From positions 35,116 through 86,925 of the forward strand of contig PDIP01000034.1 of assembly GCA_002811645.1 (NCBI GenBank): a stretch of 51,810 nt of DNA, read 5' to 3'. Source of the DNA: Corallochytrium limacisporum. Its lineage: Eukaryota; Opisthokonta. This document shows, in pieces, positions 48,603-51,810 of the stretch (within the stretch, counting starts at the first letter, position 1; every line of letters begins with the position of its first letter). Under the pieces are notes generated by a model that saw only the letters and a program-made list of their open reading frames with translations, was not told where the DNA came from and did not search any database. The position numbers and the translations under genes were made by a program.

Positions 48603-49919
48603 TCACTGTTGCAGGGGGTAATTGCCCTGACTGTAGTTGGGATCACCTCCAACTGCCTCTTCTCCACGCATCTGACGCAACATCTGCTCCTCTGCCGCGA
48701 CTTCAAAGCTCAGGCCAGTGATCTGGTTGTGCAAGTGGCTGAGTTGCCGCTGTAACTCTTCAATATGGCGCTTCTTCGCTTCAATGGACCGCATGATCTC
48801 CACTTCTTGCTGCTTAGTGGGCATATCTTTCTTGCCCACTTGAGAAAGTGTTCTGGGTGGCTTGCTGGGGTTGCTAACATTTGCCTGGTCAGGTACATTT
48901 TCCTCAGGGATGGTCAAACCCATGACACCAGGGGGGCCGTAGACAATAAATGGTTCACCAATCTGTTTCATACCCTTGTTCTGTGGGGCACCAAGATGTC
49001 CTGCCTTTGCTGAATGTTCCAGGGCGTGGGCTACATTTCCGTTCGGTCCACATGCATCCAAAATTTCCTGGGGTGGTGTTTTGTAGAAGTGGATGTCCTT
49101 GAAAGCCTTGGACTTATTGATAGTGTGAATGAGCGAGTTTGTGATCTTACCTATGTAGCTCAGTGGCCAGTAATAGGATGTGCCACGACTATTCTTGTGA
49201 CTTCCTCGTCCTCGTCCTGATTGAGGCGGCAATGGTGCCCCACTTTGGGGAATGGCTTCCACGTTAAACGTCTTTTCAGGTTTCTGTCCCACAGTCTTGA
49301 CCAGCAGTCCATACCTCCAGGTCTCTGGTTCTACGGCACGGAATTTCCTGACGATTGTTGTTGTCATGTTGGTCTTGACATTCATGTTAGCATGCAGCAA
49401 ATGCAACACAAACTCACCAATGGAACGAGTACTCATGTAGTAGTCTCCGTATCCATGGAAGTTTGAAAATAGAATCTGCACCGGGAAGTTGATCCAATTG
49501 TTGACCTCATAGACCACATTCAACTGCATATCCGGAATCTTGTCCTTGACAATATTGCAAAGTTTGAAGAGATAGTCGTTGATGGTTTCTTGTTTCACAG
49601 CCATGGGGACATGCTTCGCGGTGGCATCTTCCAAGTCCTCACCTGCGTGGCCAGTGTCATGCGTCTCGGACAGCATTGAACTCGCCCGTCGAATAGACAA
49701 GTCTGCTGTTGAACCAGTAGCTTCAGGATAGTATCCCGAAGCAGGATCACTGAACAAGCTCCCATACTCCACGGGACCTGGGCCTGGACCTGGCTGAAAG
49801 GCCGCCTCTGGTCCTGGAGAGTGGCTCCCGAAGTGTGGGAACTGTGGCGATGTTGGATTTCCCGTGCTGGTTGGCGGCGGGAATAGCCCAGTGTGTGCCT
49901 GATCTGCACCTTTGGACAT
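48603..49919 (-). CDS. Conserved-looking protein of unknown function with C-terminal coiled coil
   Basis: This is a 438-residue protein I do not recognise. Residues 1-110 are Pro/Gly/Ser-rich and disordered. Residues about 110-290 look globular (ETINDYLFKLCNIVKDKI, YEVNNWINFPVQILFSNFHG, STRSIGEFVLHLLHANMN). A Gly/Arg/Ser patch lies near 235-247. Residues about 365-420 form a heptad-rich coiled coil (QQEVEIMRSIEAKKRHIEEL). The C-terminus is Gln/Gly-rich. The ATG start and the uninterrupted frame with varied composition support a real gene. There is no signal peptide or membrane segment. A regulatory or scaffold role is possible, but nothing in the sequence shows it. Confidence 0.75.
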   Translation of the reverse strand: MSKGADQAHTGLFPPPTSTGNPTSPQFPHFGSHSPGPEAAFQPGPGPGPVEYGSLFSDPASGYYPEATGSTADLSIRRASSMLSETHDTGHAGEDLEDATAKHVPMAVKQETINDYLFKLCNIVKDKIPDMQLNVVYEVNNWINFPVQILFSNFHGYGDYYMSTRSIGEFVLHLLHANMNVKTNMTTTIVRKFRAVEPETWRYGLLVKTVGQKPEKTFNVEAIPQSGAPLPPQSGRGRGSHKNSRGTSYYWPLSYIGKITNSLIHTINKSKAFKDIHFYKTPPQEILDACGPNGNVAHALEHSAKAGHLGAPQNKGMKQIGEPFIVYGPPGVMGLTIPEENVPDQANVSNPSKPPRTLSQVGKKDMPTKQQEVEIMRSIEAKKRHIEELQRQLSHLHNQITGLSFEVAAEEQMLRQMRGEEAVGGDPNYSQGNYPLQQ

Positions 49920-51737
49920 TGTTAGTGACTCCCTAGATCAGTTTTGTATGTTTTCCTTCTATGCTACTTTCGCTCTGCAGAGTGGTATCTCTGTAACTGC
50001 GCGTTGTTGAGTTGCTTTCCCGGCTGTGTGATTTGTTCGAACAGAAATGTATTGTTCACTTTCGTGTAAGTTAACGTATACCGTTGTCAGAGTGTTTTTT
50101 TTTTAACAAATTCTCAAACCTTGCATATGCGTTTGAATGCGTCTGCTTTTTATTGAACTGCAAACTTCTTCGTTTCGCCCAGGGCAACTGGTTTGAGAAA
50201 GTTGTTTTTGATTAGTTCAGCACTGGAGAAGGGGGAGGCAGCGATAGTTCAACCAGCCACTGTCTAGGCCAGTCTGTGAGGCCAAGGGTTTGCCTGATTC
50301 CTCCCCCCTCGCACTTCGATTCCTCCTTGGTAGAATATTTTGACCAATGTCGGGCTTTTGATGCAAGCCCAAATTGTTGTTGGTTCCCAGTGAACAGGTG
50401 CACTCTTCACAAGATGTCTTGTTGTATAGGCACTGGAACTCTTCGGGGTACGTACTGGCCGAGCTTCTTTAACCCCGATCAGTTGAAGATAAGGCTGTCC
50501 CAAACACCAGGCGAATGGCTACAACAAAGAAGTTACAGCCTAATTACAGAAGCGCACTTAGTGAAAGGAAACATTTTGCATCTGGAATCCAAATGTACAA
50601 CATCAACAGGGTCCCTTGGTCCCAACTTGTTGAAGCATACTGGGTAGTTTAGCGCGCACGGTACCGTGCCCATCAACCCCGTGTTCTTTTCAATGGCGCA
50701 TCGACCCAAGACAGTCCCACAGTTGGCCCTAGAGCACAGTACTTCCGTGTCCTCTTCTTCGTAAACGGACGTTATTCGCTGCCGACACGCAAAATTCCCG
50801 CTCAGCGTGCTCCCGTTTTCCTTTCCCCCAGGGCCGTTTCAAATCTGCGTCCTTGCTTGAGACGCTGGGCGCACATTTGGTTGGGAAGGGGACGGTATTC
50901 TGATATTTCAACGACTTTAATATTTCTCTTTACATAATGAATAAATGAGAAAACGAAATTAGATACACATCTCGATCCCATATGGGCTGCAACGTGTGCT
51001 TCCCGATTGGGTGTAGGAACGACAGGGAGCGAGTCGTCCGTTTCGGGCGCAAGCAAGACTGTTGGGACCAATGGAGGGGCTTCACCGATTCGATTGTATT
51101 CGGTGGTCTTGCCCGTTCCCAAATTCACACTTTCGCCCCACCCCTCCCGCGAGGCGGGCGTCCTTTGGAATCCTTGACAACTGCTACGCTCCAGTTTTGA
51201 TTCCCAAACACACAGCACGTGCACGGTTGATCAAAACTTGAGATTGAATTTTCTGCCACCACCGTTGCACTATGGGCTGGGCAGCTCTAAAATTGTGAGC
51301 CGGTCTAAACAGACCCCTCTTACCGCTCAGCAACCAAGGCAGACCCGCCCCTTTCCCCAACGCGAAGAAGAATAAAAATATAAATATTGCGGATCAATTT
51401 CAGTAGTGAATGTAGCAAGACCACCCTGAGCCACTTCATTTATGGTGGGACGGTTACAAAGTGTTCAACACCGGGACGAAGGACCCATACTTCCAAACGC
51501 GTTCGGACTTGCGAACTTCTTCTTGTCGGTTTCTCGTCTGTTGATTTTGCGAACTGCTAATAAAGACACTGTAAAAACTATAAGCAGTGATGCTACTGTT
51601 GGAGGAGAGAGGTCAGGGTGTGTCGCAAGTTCTTGGCTCTGACGACTGAGGGTCAGAGACACAGCAAGACAAACGCCAGCGGACAACAACAACGACCAAA
51701 AAAAAAGAAAGGGGGGGGGGGGTCAGAGGAAGAAAGG

Positions 51738-51773
<36 letters not shown>

Positions 51774-51810
51774 CACGAGCCAGGTGGAGGAGGGGTGGTG
51801 TGGTCCTTTC
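49920..51810. other. Terminal spacer without supportable gene
   Basis: These 1.9 kb upstream of the gene at 48603 contain short overlapping frames on both strands that do not look like proteins. They also hold a CCCGC-GAG-GCGGG hairpin near 51145-51157 and the right copy of the 100 bp repeat at the very end. A gene running off the right edge cannot be excluded. Confidence 0.5.
51711..51810 (+). repeat. ~100 bp direct repeat, right copy, cut by the window end
   Basis: This is the second copy of the element at 382-481: G12, the same TCAGAGGAAG lead, a (GA)n tract one unit shorter, then the identical 46 bp tail. It stops exactly at the last base of the window, so its true right border is unknown. 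Confidence 0.9.

Noticed and set aside
1-51810. Terminal repeat as proof of a circular molecule
   Set aside because: The left copy lies 381 bp inside the window and its flanks do not continue from the right copy. The content is nuclear housekeeping genes, so a plasmid or organelle circle is not supported.

Overview
The window is eukaryotic nuclear DNA. It has no operons, the genes lie on both strands, and they encode subunits of eukaryote-only machines (CCT chaperonin, MCM helicase, RNA polymerase III, eIF3, p24 cargo receptors). The best guess is an early-diverging fungus with few introns, Zoopagomycota-like. This rests on overall protein resemblance, on the large C2/C1 protein whose helical part recalls a fungal family of unknown function, and on 17 recognised genes that each read as one uninterrupted ORF. 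The placement is inference and has not been checked against any database.

Layout. 1-2928 is a simple-repeat-rich spacer with (CT)n, (GA)n, (CA)n, (GT)n and a GTGA/CTGA array. It leads into a 2250-residue C2/C1 scaffold gene (2929-9681, +). Then come eIF3b (9966-11972, -), RNA polymerase III subunit RPC5/Rpc37 (12959-15217, -) and a YIPF1/2-type Golgi protein (15970-16902, -). A 2 kb spacer may hold a small two-exon gene (17089-17727, +). It is followed by CCT5 (18906-20525, +), the cysteine desulfurase NFS1 (21542-22969, +), PAM18/TIM14 (23305-23643, -), uroporphyrinogen decarboxylase (24532-25602, +), the RAD17 checkpoint clamp loader (25787-27931, -), an EEP-family hydrolase (28667-30274, +), the FCP1 CTD phosphatase (30446-32710, -), MCM4 (33575-36223, -), a CECR5/HDHD5-type HAD protein (37137-38219, +), an ACSS3-like acyl-CoA synthetase (38324-40384, -), a p24 cargo receptor (41482-42159, +), a ZFAND2-type AN1 zinc-finger protein (42858-43382, +), the serine palmitoyltransferase subunit LCB2 (43655-45283, -) and an unrecognised coiled-coil protein (48603-49919, -). 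The last 1.9 kb has no gene I can support.

The genes are housekeeping functions with no obvious shared pathway. There is a mild mitochondrial theme (NFS1, PAM18, the HAD protein and the ACSS3-like enzyme), and UROD belongs to heme synthesis. Convergent gene pairs are separated by only 100-340 bp. Spacers that must contain promoters are 0.7-3.3 kb long and carry nearly all the homopolymer C/G tracts, hairpins and microsatellites. No tRNA, rRNA, CRISPR array or transposon coding sequence was recognised. The most notable non-gene signals are a ~100 bp direct repeat at the two ends of the window, C(n)G(n) self-complementary islands restricted to promoter spacers, a compound hairpin between FCP1 and MCM4, and two possible unannotated spliced genes.
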